Source of the DNA: Vibrio crassostreae
GTDB lineage: Bacteria > Pseudomonadota > Gammaproteobacteria > Enterobacterales > Vibrionaceae
Direction of reading: 5' to 3'
Length of the DNA: 64,000 nucleotides
Assembly: GCF_024347415.1 (NCBI RefSeq)
Contig: NZ_AP025476.1
Location: 2,108,001-2,172,000 of the forward strand
Positions 48,424 through 58,335 of the stretch are shown in pieces. The notes under the pieces are model-generated. The model saw only the letters and a list, made by a program, of their open reading frames with translations, did no database searches and had not been told where the DNA came from. Positions within the stretch are counted from its first letter, which is position 1. Each line of letters begins with the position of its first letter. The position numbers and the translations under genes are program-made.

Positions 48424-50250
48424 TTACAGCTTGAAGCGGCTGATTTCGCTTTCTAGCTCGTGAGACAGTTCAGAAAGCTGCGCAGCTTGCTCTGCAGCTT
48501 GGTGTGCTTCGTCCGCTAGCTCGTTAGATACGTCACGGATTCCCTCAGTGTTACGAGTGATCTCAGACGTTACAGACGCTTGCTCTTCTGCAGCAGAAGC
48601 AATCTGTGTTGCCATGTCGCTTATGCGTTCAACAGCAGCATGGATTTGCGTTAGGCTTGCAGCCGCTGAGTTCGCATCATCAACACTGGTTTCAGCAAGT
48701 GTACGGCTATCGTTCATGATGTTAACCGCTTTGCCTGTTGTACCTTGTAGCAACTCAATCGTTTGTTGAATTTCTTGCGTTGAACCGTGTGTACGTTGGC
48801 TCAGAACTCGAACTTCATCCGCTACTACTGCGAAACCACGACCTTGCTCACCGGCACGTGCAGCTTCAATAGCGGCGTTAAGTGCAAGTAGGTTCGTTTG
48901 TTCTGCAATACCTTGAATGTTAGACAGGATAGCGTTGATGCTGTTGCCGTGCTCTTCAAGCTCTAGAATCACGTTGGTTGCGATTTGAACTTCTTGAGCA
49001 AGGTTTTGGATAGAGCTTTGAGTCTGTGTCACTTGACCAGTACCGTGCTCACACGCGCCAACCGCTTCAGATGAGTTCTGTGCAGTATGGTCTGCGTTAC
49101 CCGCGATCTCTTGTGTTGCTGCAGCCATTTCGTTAACGGCTGTTGCTACCATGTTGATCTCGTCTTGTTGCATTTGGATACGAGCACTACGTTCTTCAGC
49201 TTGAGAAGCCGTTTGACGTGCTTGGTTGCCTAGCGCAGCAGATACTTCGCTTAGCTTGATCACCATGGTGTGCATATTGCCCACAAAACGGTTGAAGTTT
49301 GCAGCAAGCTGACCAATTTCGTCGTCGCTCTTAGGCTCAAGACGTTGAGTAAGGTCGCCCTCACCTGAAGCAATTTCTTCAAGAGCAGCTGAAACACGGT
49401 TTAGGTCGCGGAATAGGAAGCTCACTAACCAAGACACAAGTACGATTACAATTAGCGTGATAATTACAGCAGTGATGATCAGCTGAGTAAGTAGCGTTGA
49501 GTGGTTCGCTTCTTCTGTTGCTTTGTCCATCTGAACCGCGAAGATCCAGTTACTGTTAGGTACCTTCGTGAAGTAAAGCAGCTTCTCAGCACCGCGCTCT
49601 TTGATGATCTCGATACTACCCGTACGCACTGCGTTCTCGATAATAGGCATAGAGATGTCATTAGAAAGTTGGCTTACCGGCTTCAAGCTTAATGCTGAAT
49701 CTGGGTGAGCTAGGAATGTGCCGTCAGAGGCATCAATTAGCATTGCGTATGCATTGTCACCAACATCAAGGCTGATGACATCGTTAACCAATTGGTCAAT
49801 AAGTACGTCTGCACCAACAACACCAACAAGTTGGCCGTTGTGGCGAACAGGTTCTGCAATCGTTACTAGAAGCGCTTTAGTAATCGCATCTTGGTAAGCA
49901 GTGGTGATGATTTGCTTACCTGCAGCGTTTGCTTCTTGGTACCAAGGACGTTGACGAGGATCATAATCTGCACGATTACGTTCAGGGTGTGAACGGTACA
50001 TCCCGCCTTCTGGAGTACCTAAAAAGATATCGTCAAAGCCACCCGCTACACGAGCTTGCTTGAGGAAAGGAACAACATCACTTTCTCGTGAAAACTCATT
50101 AAATGCTGATGCGATATCGGTACGGATATCAATCCAGTTCTTAATACCTTCAGATGCTGCTTCAGATACGCTTTCAGCTCGTAGGTATACGCCATTACGA
50201 GTCTGTTCAAATAATTGGTTTGCTGACAACCAAGTCAACGCTGTAGCCAT
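48424..50250 (-). CDS. Methyl-accepting chemotaxis protein, frameshifted at the N-terminus
   Basis: 608 residues are open from ATG 50250: a dCache periplasmic sensor (about 25-235; [24 protein letters not shown]), second membrane helix (about 257-283), HAMP (about 285-335) and a full signalling hairpin ([23 protein letters not shown]). No C-terminal CheR/CheB tether pentapeptide. The first membrane helix is missing: it and the normal start (ATG 50306, [16 protein letters not shown]) lie in another frame, one base out of step. As it stands the protein would lack its cytoplasmic tail and most of the anchor. Ligand unknown. Confidence 0.9.
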   Translation of the reverse strand: MATALTWLSANQLFEQTRNGVYLRAESVSEAASEGIKNWIDIRTDIASAFNEFSRESDVVPFLKQARVAGGFDDIFLGTPEGGMYRSHPERNRADYDPRQRPWYQEANAAGKQIITTAYQDAITKALLVTIAEPVRHNGQLVGVVGADVLIDQLVNDVISLDVGDNAYAMLIDASDGTFLAHPDSALSLKPVSQLSNDISMPIIENAVRTGSIEIIKERGAEKLLYFTKVPNSNWIFAVQMDKATEEANHSTLLTQLIITAVIITLIVIVLVSWLVSFLFRDLNRVSAALEEIASGEGDLTQRLEPKSDDEIGQLAANFNRFVGNMHTMVIKLSEVSAALGNQARQTASQAEERSARIQMQQDEINMVATAVNEMAAATQEIAGNADHTAQNSSEAVGACEHGTGQVTQTQSSIQNLAQEVQIATNVILELEEHGNSINAILSNIQGIAEQTNLLALNAAIEAARAGEQGRGFAVVADEVRVLSQRTHGSTQEIQQTIELLQGTTGKAVNIMNDSRTLAETSVDDANSAAASLTQIHAAVERISDMATQIASAAEEQASVTSEITRNTEGIRDVSNELADEAHQAAEQAAQLSELSHELESEISRFKL

Positions 50251-50306
50251 AACGACAAAGCAGATAGGCTAGCACCTATCAACTTCTGCTTTAGTGTTAG
50301 TTTCAT
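50251..50306 (-). pseudogene. Out-of-frame 5' end of the chemotaxis receptor
   Basis: From the ATG at 50304-50306 the sequence reads [16 protein letters not shown], the typical Vibrio chemoreceptor start, then runs to a stop. One extra G between 50258 and 50259 would restore [15 protein letters not shown] and join the main frame. Either a real mutation or a sequencing or assembly error. Confidence 0.8.
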
Positions 50307-50520
50307 GTCAAAGTTTCACGAGTGGTGGGAAATCCCGCGCATACTACCCAATATCAGTATTAAATTCGAGCGATTTCACAATTTAATATCGGAATATAAT
50401 TTTAAGCAAACCATAAGCTTACCTAGTGTCAATTCCTTGGCTTGTCGCCAAATTTAAGGCGCTATTTACTATGTGATTATTAGAAATAATGTCAAATTTA
50501 GTACGGTAAAAAAACAAAAA

Positions 50521-50544
50521 GGCAGAAGAGTTTCCTCTTCTGCC
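50521..50544 (-). terminator. Terminator of the first BCCT gene
   Basis: GGCAGAAGAG / CTCTTCTGCC perfect stem, 4-nt loop; on the minus strand a long T tract follows. Confidence 0.9.
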
Positions 50545-50602
50545 TTCATATTATTTACCGCTCTACTGCGTATAAATTGCAGTAGATTTTAGCTTAGAAA
50601 GC

Positions 50603-52174
50603 CTAGCGTTTTTCTGTACGCATACCCATTAGCAAGCTCACACACATCAGTAATAGAATGATGGTGAATGGCAATGCCGTCGAGATTGCACCCGCTTGTA
50701 GAGCTTGTACTGCTTCAGTACCACCAACCCACAATAGAGCGACAGCAATCGCACCTTCAAGGAACGCCCAGAACACACGTTGAGGCACAGGCGTATCAAC
50801 TTTACCACCCGCGGTGATGCTATCGATTACTAGAGAGCCTGAGTCAGACGATGTAATGAAGAAGACTAAAACCAATACAACCGCAATGATTGAAAGCAGA
50901 GTACCAAATGGTAATACATCAAACATTTGGAACATCGCTAGCGATACATCGGTTAAACCTTCTTGACCAAGAATACCAATGTTATTCACGATTTGGTCAA
51001 TCGCCATACCACCAAACACTGACATCCAAATGATAGTCACGGTAGTCGGTACAATCAGTACTGCTGTGATGAACTCACGAACCGTACGACCTTTAGAAAC
51101 ACGAGCGATAAACATACCTACGAATGGTGACCATGAGATCCACCAAGCCCAGTAGAATACAGTCCAACCGTGTAGCCAAGCTTCATCTTCACGGCCGTGA
51201 GGGTTACTCAGCGGAATGATGTTTTCGATATATGCCATCAATGTTGTTGGGATTGAACCCAGCGTCACTGCATAACCGATTAGCGCAACTAAGATCAGCA
51301 GTAAGAAAGCTACTAGCATATTGATATTACTGATAACTTTAACGCCACCATCAATACCACGAAGTACGGAGACAACCGCTAATAAAGTCACCACTGTAAT
51401 AACAATGACTTGCAGCCCTAAGCCCGCTTCAATACCGAATACATGCTGAATACCACTTGCCGCTTGTTGTGCACCTAGGCCAAGCGATGTCGCCAAACCG
51501 AATAGGGTTGCAAGAACTGCAAGAATATCAACAATGTGACCTGCCCAGCCCCAAGCTCTATCACCTAAGATTGGGTAAAAGATAGAACGAATTGAAAGAG
51601 GTAATCCCTTGTTGTAAGAGAAGAAAGCAAGTGACAATGCCACTACACCATAAATCGCCCAAGGGTGCAGTCCCCAGTGATACATGGTTGCACCTAGTGC
51701 TAGCTTAGCCGCTTCTGGTGTATTCGCTTCAACACCTAACGGCGTTTCATACCAACCTGTGTAGTAAGCAGCTGGCTCCGCCACACTCCAGAACATCAAA
51801 CCGATACCCATACCTGCAGCGAACAGCATGGACAACCAAGACATGAATGAGTAATCAGCGGTTGCATCAACGCCACCTAGGCGGATTTTACCAAATGGAG
51901 AAACAATCAAGCCCAAGCAAAAAATAACGAAAATGTTACCGGACCAGATGAACAGCCAATCAAATGAATTGATAATTTGCCATTTAACACCATCTAGTGC
52001 TGCCTTTGCTGAAGCGGTATCTGTAAGTAGAACACCGATCAAGAACAAGGCGATAAGTCCCGCACTGATACCAAATACTGGGTTATGAACATCAAAACCC
52101 CATTTTTGGACGTTATCTTGACCAACAGTGTAATCCGTACTGTCGATACTGTATTTATCTATACCTTTAGTCAT
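50603..52174 (-). CDS. BCCT-family osmolyte transporter
   Basis: 523 residues, 12 membrane helices. Imports betaine-, carnitine- or choline-type quaternary amines, or DMSP in some marine relatives. BCCT signature region present: GMGIGLMFWSVAEPAAYY (near 125), and the Trp-rich VFYWAWWISWSPFVGMFIARVSKGRTVREF in TM8. Na+-coupling is usual. Tandem with a close paralogue upstream (272-bp gap) but with separate terminators, so possibly differing in regulation or substrate. Confidence 0.94.
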   Translation of the reverse strand: MTKGIDKYSIDSTDYTVGQDNVQKWGFDVHNPVFGISAGLIALFLIGVLLTDTASAKAALDGVKWQIINSFDWLFIWSGNIFVIFCLGLIVSPFGKIRLGGVDATADYSFMSWLSMLFAAGMGIGLMFWSVAEPAAYYTGWYETPLGVEANTPEAAKLALGATMYHWGLHPWAIYGVVALSLAFFSYNKGLPLSIRSIFYPILGDRAWGWAGHIVDILAVLATLFGLATSLGLGAQQAASGIQHVFGIEAGLGLQVIVITVVTLLAVVSVLRGIDGGVKVISNINMLVAFLLLILVALIGYAVTLGSIPTTLMAYIENIIPLSNPHGREDEAWLHGWTVFYWAWWISWSPFVGMFIARVSKGRTVREFITAVLIVPTTVTIIWMSVFGGMAIDQIVNNIGILGQEGLTDVSLAMFQMFDVLPFGTLLSIIAVVLVLVFFITSSDSGSLVIDSITAGGKVDTPVPQRVFWAFLEGAIAVALLWVGGTEAVQALQAGAISTALPFTIILLLMCVSLLMGMRTEKR

Positions 52175-52410
52175 TATCCCTCTCTACGGAATACTAATAG
52201 GGTCTATTGACCTCGTATCCCTTACTTACCTGCGACTTAATTACAAACTCGAACATACAATCCAAGTAGTACAAGTTGTTGTCACAATAATTCAAATACT
52301 TGGATGTCTGAAGTTTAGCAGGTTAACTTGTTGTTTTCAGTAAACCAGAATCGGTTCGATGAAATTACAAACAAAATTCACGTAATTACTCAAGTTTATG
52401 ACGAAAAAAA

Positions 52411-52427
52411 GGCCGACCATGCCGACC
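52411..52427 (-). terminator. Terminator of the second BCCT gene
   Basis: On the minus strand GGTCGGC-atg-GTCGGCC (two G-U pairs) is followed by TTTTTTT. Confidence 0.75.
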
Positions 52428-52445
52428 TTTTTATCAAAAATACTT

Positions 52446-54044
52446 TTAACTCAAAGCATTTTGATGCTTAACCAATTGATTTTCAGTTCGTAAACCTAAC
52501 AATAAGCTTAGGCACATAAGCAATAATATGAAAGCAAATGGTAGCGCCATTGATACCGTTCCAGCTTGTAATGCTTGAATAGATTCCGTGCCACCAACCC
52601 ACAATAGAACCGCTGCAATCGCACCGCCCATCAACGCCCAAAATACGCGTTGTGGAACAGGGGCATCGACTTTACCGCCAGAGGTAATACTATCGATAAC
52701 CAATGAACCTGAATCAGACGAGGTGATAAAGAACACCATAATCAACCCAATCGATACCACTGAAAGCACAGAGCTCATTGGCAGTGCATCGTAAGTATGG
52801 AAAAGAGAAAGTGTAATATCTTGCAGACCATTCACACCAATCTCACCCACCTTGTTCGCCACTTGATCAATCGCGATACCACCAAAAATAGCCATCCAGA
52901 TGATGATTACGGTCGTTGGGATGAACAATACAGCAACGATGAATTCACGAATCGTACGACCTTTAGAGATACGAGCGATGAACATGCCTACGAATGGAGA
53001 CCAAGACATCCACCACGCCCAGTAGAATACCGTCCAACCTTGCATCCACGTTTCATCATCACGACCATGAGGATTACTTAAAGGAATGAAGTTTTCAATG
53101 TAGCCCATTAGAGCGGTTGGGATAGCTTTAATACCCGCCATGCCACCAGCGATGGTTACGAAGATAAGCAAGCCCAAAGCAACCAGCATGTTCACGTTAC
53201 TTAGTACTTTTACGCCACCATTGATGCCACGAACAACGGACATTGTCGCTAAGAAAGTGACCACTGCGATAACAACCAGTTGCATGCCAATACCGCCATC
53301 GGTACCAAATACATGGTTAATACCACTTGTTGCTTGCTGAGCACCTAAGCCCAATGAAGTTGCAAGACCAAACAGTGTTGCAAGCACAGCCACGATATCA
53401 ACAATATGACCAAACCAACCCCAAGTTCTATCACCTAAAATCGGGTAGAAAATCGAGCGAATTGAAAGAGGCAGACCTTTATTGAAAGTGAAGAAGGCAA
53501 GCGCTAGAGCAACAACAGCATAGATAGCCCAGCCGTGTAAGCCCCAGTTATAAATGGTTGCGCCTAGCGCTAATTTAGCGGCTTCAGGTGAATATGCTTC
53601 GACACCTAATGGCGTTTCATACCAACCCGTGAAGTAAGCCACTGGCTCAGCCACACCCCAGAACATCAAACCAATACCCATTCCCGCGGCGAATAACATC
53701 GACATCCAAGATAGGTTGGAGTGCTCTGCTTTGGCATCATTGCCACCAATACGTATCTTGCCATACGTGGAGACAATGAGGGCAAAACAGAAAATAACGA
53801 AGATGTTTGCTGCCCACATGAAGAAACCATCGAAGTTACCGATGACTTTCCATTTGATTCCATCAAGCGCCGCTTTTGCGGTATCAGGGTCTGCGACTAG
53901 AAGTGCCAGAAGGAAGACAATGATCGCTCCTGCACTGATTCCAAATACTGGGTTATGAACATCGAACCCCCATTTCTGAACGTTATCTTGTCCTACTGTA
54001 TAATCGGTATTTTCAATACTATACCTATCTTTTACAGGCTCCAT
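52446..54044 (-). CDS. BCCT-family osmolyte transporter (tandem paralogue)
   Basis: 532 residues, same architecture and many identical blocks as the neighbouring transporter; the first residues (TDYTVGQDNVQKWGFDVHNP) are the same, so the pair comes from a duplication. TM8 region VFYWAWWMSWSPFVGMF present. A variant of the substrate region (GMGIGLMFWGVAEPVAYF) differs from its neighbour by a few residues. Substrate class inferred from family only. Confidence 0.94.
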   Translation of the reverse strand: MEPVKDRYSIENTDYTVGQDNVQKWGFDVHNPVFGISAGAIIVFLLALLVADPDTAKAALDGIKWKVIGNFDGFFMWAANIFVIFCFALIVSTYGKIRIGGNDAKAEHSNLSWMSMLFAAGMGIGLMFWGVAEPVAYFTGWYETPLGVEAYSPEAAKLALGATIYNWGLHGWAIYAVVALALAFFTFNKGLPLSIRSIFYPILGDRTWGWFGHIVDIVAVLATLFGLATSLGLGAQQATSGINHVFGTDGGIGMQLVVIAVVTFLATMSVVRGINGGVKVLSNVNMLVALGLLIFVTIAGGMAGIKAIPTALMGYIENFIPLSNPHGRDDETWMQGWTVFYWAWWMSWSPFVGMFIARISKGRTIREFIVAVLFIPTTVIIIWMAIFGGIAIDQVANKVGEIGVNGLQDITLSLFHTYDALPMSSVLSVVSIGLIMVFFITSSDSGSLVIDSITSGGKVDAPVPQRVFWALMGGAIAAVLLWVGGTESIQALQAGTVSMALPFAFILLLMCLSLLLGLRTENQLVKHQNALS

Positions 54045-54143
54045 GCTTCCTCTCTAATTTGCAGCGCACTGTTTGCAACATTGCATTCGGCGCTTAAATT
54101 TCGAAAAGAAGAATATCAACCTGTCGCAAAAATACTAAAAAAA

Positions 54144-54158
54144 CCTCCATAAAGGAGG
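54144..54158 (-). terminator. Terminator of the response-regulator gene
   Basis: CCTCC / GGAGG hairpin with T7 on the minus strand, 55 bp past the stop of the regulator gene. Confidence 0.65.
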
Positions 54159-54160
54159 CC

Positions 54161-54205
54161 TAAATTACACATTTAGTAATTAAATTACACATTTAATGTA
54201 ATTTA
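54161..54205. repeat. Tandem TAAATTACACATTTA repeat
   Basis: 15-bp TAAATTACACATTTA at 54161-54175 and 54181-54195 (period 20); the second copy is also the left arm of a palindrome (TAAATTACA / TGTAATTTA). It lies between the regulator gene stop and its terminator. Confidence 0.8.
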
Positions 54206-54213
54206 GCGTAAGA

Positions 54214-54852
54214 TCAGTCCACAAGCCCGGAGCTGACTGCGTATTTAGCGAGCTCTGCTGTAGAGTGAATATCTAGCTTATGCTTAATATTTTGTCTATG
54301 GGTTTCGACCGTTCGATAGCTGATATTCAGTGCCTTCGCGACCTCTTTGCTACTCTCCCCTTTCGCGACTAATTTCAATACCGCTTCTTCACGTCTGCTC
54401 AATGGATTCTTCACAGATTGCGTCGGAGTAATTGGCTGAGTAAACAAATTCTGCGTTACTTTTTCACAGAAATAGGTCGAGCCTTGATTGACGGTTTTGA
54501 TTGCCTGCACCATTTTTTCAGCCGAAATCTCTTTCAACATATAGCCGACCGCGCCCGACTGCATCACCTTCATGATGTATTCACGGTTATTATGCATGGT
54601 CAGCATCAACACCTTGGCTTCAGGGTCTTCTTCTTTAATCAGGTGGGTCGCATCAATACCATTCATGATAGGCATGCTAATATCCATCAACACCACATCA
54701 GGGCGCAGCGTTTTCACTGTCTCAACCGCTTCTAATCCATTACTGGCTGTGCCTATCACGCTAATATCAGGCTCGAGTTCTAATCTCGCCATAAAGCCAT
54801 CCAGTACGACTTGGTGATCGTCAGCAATCACAACTCGAATAACTTCACTCAT
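54214..54852 (-). CDS. NarL/FixJ-type response regulator
   Basis: 212 residues: receiver domain with phosphoacceptor Asp54 in VVLMDISMP, acidic DD at 10-11 and Lys in the last strand region; C-terminal LuxR HTH (LSRREEAVLKLVAKGESSKEVAKALNISYRTVETHRQNIKHKL). Its start overlaps the histidine kinase stop by 8 bp, forming a two-component operon. It adjoins the TRAP operon, its likely target. Confidence 0.93.
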   Translation of the reverse strand: MSEVIRVVIADDHQVVLDGFMARLELEPDISVIGTASNGLEAVETVKTLRPDVVLMDISMPIMNGIDATHLIKEEDPEAKVLMLTMHNNREYIMKVMQSGAVGYMLKEISAEKMVQAIKTVNQGSTYFCEKVTQNLFTQPITPTQSVKNPLSRREEAVLKLVAKGESSKEVAKALNISYRTVETHRQNIKHKLDIHSTAELAKYAVSSGLVD

Positions 54853-56200
54853 TCACTAATCCTTCTAGTGTCAGTAACACTGTAATTTCCGTTCCGAAAC
54901 CAATCTCACTCATCAACTCAAAATCACCGCCGATGAACTCCACTCGCTCTCTCATGTTACGCAGTCCGATCCCTCGCTTCTCCATCGCTTTATAAGTATT
55001 GAAACCAACACCGTTATCTTGGATAAGCAGTTGCAACACGTTGCCAATTTGCTGAGCGATAACCGTTACCTTGGTCGCTTGCGCGTGTTTCTCTATGTTG
55101 TTCAATGACTCTTGCACCACTCGATACAAGGTCGTTGCGGCTTCTGATTTTAACTTACCCGGTTGAGTGCTAAATAAAGTTTCCACCTCAATACCGGAGT
55201 GCGCCTGAAAATCTAATAACAACGAAGACAATGCCGCTTCTAAGCCAATGTCATCCAGTGAACTTGGGCGAAGTTGATGTGAAATGTGCCTCACCTCTTC
55301 AATCGCTCGCATAAGTGAATGCTGTGACTTATTCAAATGTGCTTTAAGGTCCTCACTCTGTAGCTTATTACCGAGTAGCTCTAAGTGACAACGACTCGAC
55401 ACTAATAATTGGTTAATACCATCATGTAACTCACGTGCTAGGTGTTTCTTCTCGTCTTCTTGGAACATCACCGTCTTATGCGCCAGTTCTTTGAGGTTGT
55501 TATCGGCAATACGATGTTCATGCATGTTGATGGCTAAGGTAAGTACGATAATAACGGCCACCGTCACACTCAAAATCACCACAATAGAAAAGAACGTGGT
55601 TTCAATATTCTTGTTTATCTCAGCCTGCATTGAAGCCACTTCTTGGTGCACATCTTCAATATACAAACCGGTGCCAATCATCCAATCCCAGCGTTCTAGC
55701 CAAGCGGCGTAACTCAACTTAGACACCACCTCACCCGTCGATGGCTTTTGCCATAAATACTGGTGAAATCCTCCGCCCGTTTGTGCCTCTCTTAGCAGGG
55801 CTTCTATCAGAAAGTCACCATCCTCGTCTTGCAGTTCAAGTAGGTTTTGACCAATCAATTCAGGCTGAATCGGATGAACTAAATTGGTTCCGTGGCGATC
55901 GTAGGCAAAGAAATACCCGTCCGACCCGTATCTAAGTTTAGACAATATGGCTCGAACTTCCGTTTTGGCTTGAGCTTCTTGGATGTCAGGGTCGTTGTAG
56001 ATGTGCTCAATGGCATCGAATGCGAGGTCTACTGTGTCTTTGAGGGCGTTTTCACGTGACTTGATTAAGCTGTCTCTGAAGATTTCGACCTCTTTCGCGC
56101 CCAACGTTTTGGTTTGGTGTAACGAGATCCAACTAATACTCGCCGTAACCAGCAGCAACGGGAGTAACGTCAGCAAAATCAGCTTGGCTTTTAGAGGCAT
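54845..56200 (-). CDS. Sensor histidine kinase with periplasmic Cache domain
   Basis: 451 residues. TM1 about 8-27, single Cache domain about 35-195 (LRYGSDGYFFAYDRHGTNLVHP and TGEVVSKLSYAAWLERWDWMIGTGLYIEDV, the sCache_2 type that senses carboxylates such as pyruvate), TM2 about 203-226, HisKA_3 dimerisation domain with His in ARELHDGINQLL and HATPase at the C-terminus (GVGFN, GIGLRNMRERVEFIGG). The Cache type and the TRAP neighbour make an organic acid a likely ligand (inference). Confidence 0.93.
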   Translation of the reverse strand: MPLKAKLILLTLLPLLLVTASISWISLHQTKTLGAKEVEIFRDSLIKSRENALKDTVDLAFDAIEHIYNDPDIQEAQAKTEVRAILSKLRYGSDGYFFAYDRHGTNLVHPIQPELIGQNLLELQDEDGDFLIEALLREAQTGGGFHQYLWQKPSTGEVVSKLSYAAWLERWDWMIGTGLYIEDVHQEVASMQAEINKNIETTFFSIVVILSVTVAVIIVLTLAINMHEHRIADNNLKELAHKTVMFQEDEKKHLARELHDGINQLLVSSRCHLELLGNKLQSEDLKAHLNKSQHSLMRAIEEVRHISHQLRPSSLDDIGLEAALSSLLLDFQAHSGIEVETLFSTQPGKLKSEAATTLYRVVQESLNNIEKHAQATKVTVIAQQIGNVLQLLIQDNGVGFNTYKAMEKRGIGLRNMRERVEFIGGDFELMSEIGFGTEITVLLTLEGLVNE

Positions 56201-56215
56201 TCCTTTTCCTCACTA

Positions 56216-56248
56216 AAAACGGCTTATTGAACATCAATAAGCCGTTTT
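56216..56248. terminator. Bidirectional-type hairpin after the TRAP operon
   Basis: 15-bp perfect stem AAAACGGCTTATTGA / TCAATAAGCCGTTTT with a 3-nt loop, between dctM and the histidine kinase gene. Confidence 0.88.
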
Positions 56249-56304
56249 ATTTTAGCAATTTATAGATAGCCGTTGAAACATATCATTCACATTCTTGGCG
56301 TCAC

Positions 56305-57588
56305 TCACATTCCATAGAACGCAGGAAATGCGAGAAGTGATCCAAGTACGAGGATTTGAATCAGAATGAATGGCATCACACCGCGGTAGATGTCTTTCGT
56401 AGTTACGCCTTTTGGTGCCACGCCTTTTAGATAGAACAGGCTGAAACCAAATGGCGGCGTCAGGAATGAGGTTTGTAGGTTCATCGCAATCAGGATAGCG
56501 AACCATGTCATGTTGATGCCCATTAGCTCAGCAACTGGCGCAATGATCGGTACGATGATGAAACAGATCTCAACAAAGTCGATGAAGAAACCTAAAATCA
56601 AAATCACTAACATGGTGATGATCAGGAAGCCCCACTTCTCGCCTGGAAGCTGTAGCATCCACTCTTCAACCAGATAATCACCACCGGTATAAGTGAACGC
56701 CATCGAGAACGCAGTCGCACCCAACAAGATAGCAAACACCATCGCTGTTACTTTCACCGTCTCTTTCGATGCGTCGTACACCATCGACCAACTAAACTGA
56801 CCGTACAGTAGTGCCAATACCATAGCACCCGCGCCACCTAATGCTGCAGACTCTGTTGGGGTTGCCACACCCGCAAAGATTGAACCCAGTACAACAATGA
56901 TTAACGCGAGAGGCGGAAGAATCGCTTTAAGTGCATCTAACACTTCTTGCTTACGGCTGATTGAATCGTCTCGCTCAATCGGTTGAGCCGCTTCAGGGTG
57001 TAGCTTAGCGTATATCAAGATGTAGAGAATGTACGCGCCGACTAACATCACGCCCGGCCAAATCGCCGCTTGGAATAAGTCCCCTACTGGTACACCTAGT
57101 ACATCACCTAACAAGATCAACACGATGGATGGCGGAATGATTTGCCCTAACGTACCAGACGCACAAATGGTGCCGCACGCTAAGCCTTTGTCGTAATTGT
57201 ACTTAAGCATTACTGGCAGAGAGATAAGTCCCATTGCAACAACAGAAGCACCAACCACACCAGTAGAAGCCGCAAGCAGTGAACCTACCAATACGGTTGA
57301 AATCGCGATACCGCCACGTACGCCACCGAACAGCCTTCCCATAGACTCAAGCAACTGCTCAGCAAGCTTGGTCTTTTGTAGAACAAGCCCCATGAAAACA
57401 AACAATGGAACGGCCATCAGAACCGTGTTTTCCATAATGGATTGAATTCGATATGGCATGAAGGCAAACATCTCAATGCCCTCAGCCCAAACACCAAAGA
57501 TTAACGCGATACCACCAAAGGTGAACGCCACTGGGAAGCCAAGTAAAAGCGCAAACAAGGCTACGAAAAACATTACTATTCCAATCAT
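56305..57588 (-). CDS. dctM: TRAP transporter large permease (DctM)
   Basis: 427 residues, about 12 membrane helices, typical DctM length. Large permease of a TRAP uptake system. Starts MIGIVMFFVALFALLLGFPVAFTFG. Family motifs GTLGQIIPPSIVLILLGDVLGVPVGDLF near 140 and FLTPPFGFSLFYLKGVAPKGV near 370. Last gene of the dctPQM cluster; 9-bp gap to dctQ. Confidence 0.94.
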   Translation of the reverse strand: MIGIVMFFVALFALLLGFPVAFTFGGIALIFGVWAEGIEMFAFMPYRIQSIMENTVLMAVPLFVFMGLVLQKTKLAEQLLESMGRLFGGVRGGIAISTVLVGSLLAASTGVVGASVVAMGLISLPVMLKYNYDKGLACGTICASGTLGQIIPPSIVLILLGDVLGVPVGDLFQAAIWPGVMLVGAYILYILIYAKLHPEAAQPIERDDSISRKQEVLDALKAILPPLALIIVVLGSIFAGVATPTESAALGGAGAMVLALLYGQFSWSMVYDASKETVKVTAMVFAILLGATAFSMAFTYTGGDYLVEEWMLQLPGEKWGFLIITMLVILILGFFIDFVEICFIIVPIIAPVAELMGINMTWFAILIAMNLQTSFLTPPFGFSLFYLKGVAPKGVTTKDIYRGVMPFILIQILVLGSLLAFPAFYGM

Positions 57589-57597
57589 GTTCAGCCT

Positions 57598-58155
57598 CTA
57601 CTTGTTGTTTGTATGGATATTGTTTGCATGGACTAGGTGCGGATTAAAAATCTTGTTCAGTGAATGCAAGATCAAACCTACGCCACTCAGTGCCATTAAG
57701 AAGAATGACAGCGGGATCATGGCTTTGATGATCCAGCGATACGGCAGGCCACCGGGATCGCCTGAGGTCTCCCCCAGTTCATAGCTCTCTTTGGCAACAT
57801 CGATACCAAACCAAGCCACCAGCAGACAAAACGGAAGTAGAAAGATAAGCGTACCCAGCAGGTCAATAATCGCTTGTGCTTTAAAGCTCAGTTGCTCGTA
57901 GAACACGTCAACTCGAACATGCCCCCCCGCTTTGATGGCATAAGGAACACCAAGTAGGAAAACGGCTGAGAAAAGGTGCCATTCCATCTCTTGGAAGGCG
58001 ATAGAGACATCGTTGAAGGCATATCTCATGACAACGTCATACACGACGTTGGCGATAAGTAAAATAAACAACATACTGGAAAGCCATCCCAGTGCGTCAC
58101 CGATACGATTAAACAGGCGTTCAATATAAATTAGACTTCGCATTCCCGACTCCAT
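57598..58155 (-). CDS. dctQ: TRAP transporter small permease (DctQ)
   Basis: 185 residues with four membrane helices, the usual DctQ layout: GWLSSMLFILLIANVVYDVVMRY as TM1, the EMEWHLFSAVFLLGVPYAIKAGGHVRVDVFY segment of TM2 and loop, then two further helices. Forms the membrane complex with DctM. 9 bp before dctM. Confidence 0.92.
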   Translation of the reverse strand: MESGMRSLIYIERLFNRIGDALGWLSSMLFILLIANVVYDVVMRYAFNDVSIAFQEMEWHLFSAVFLLGVPYAIKAGGHVRVDVFYEQLSFKAQAIIDLLGTLIFLLPFCLLVAWFGIDVAKESYELGETSGDPGGLPYRWIIKAMIPLSFFLMALSGVGLILHSLNKIFNPHLVHANNIHTNNK

Positions 58156-58335
58156 GGAATTTGAAAAGACATCGCGCAGCTAGGTAACGAGCTGTAGGAC
58201 GTAGAAAAGGTTCTTGAGCGTAATACAGGATTTATCTTAGTTATTATGTTTTAAATGAACCCGCCACTTACTCACTCTTAGTTGCCTAATATGGAAAGCT
58301 TTGGGTTCATTTAGATTCAGTTCAACAACTGTCGA

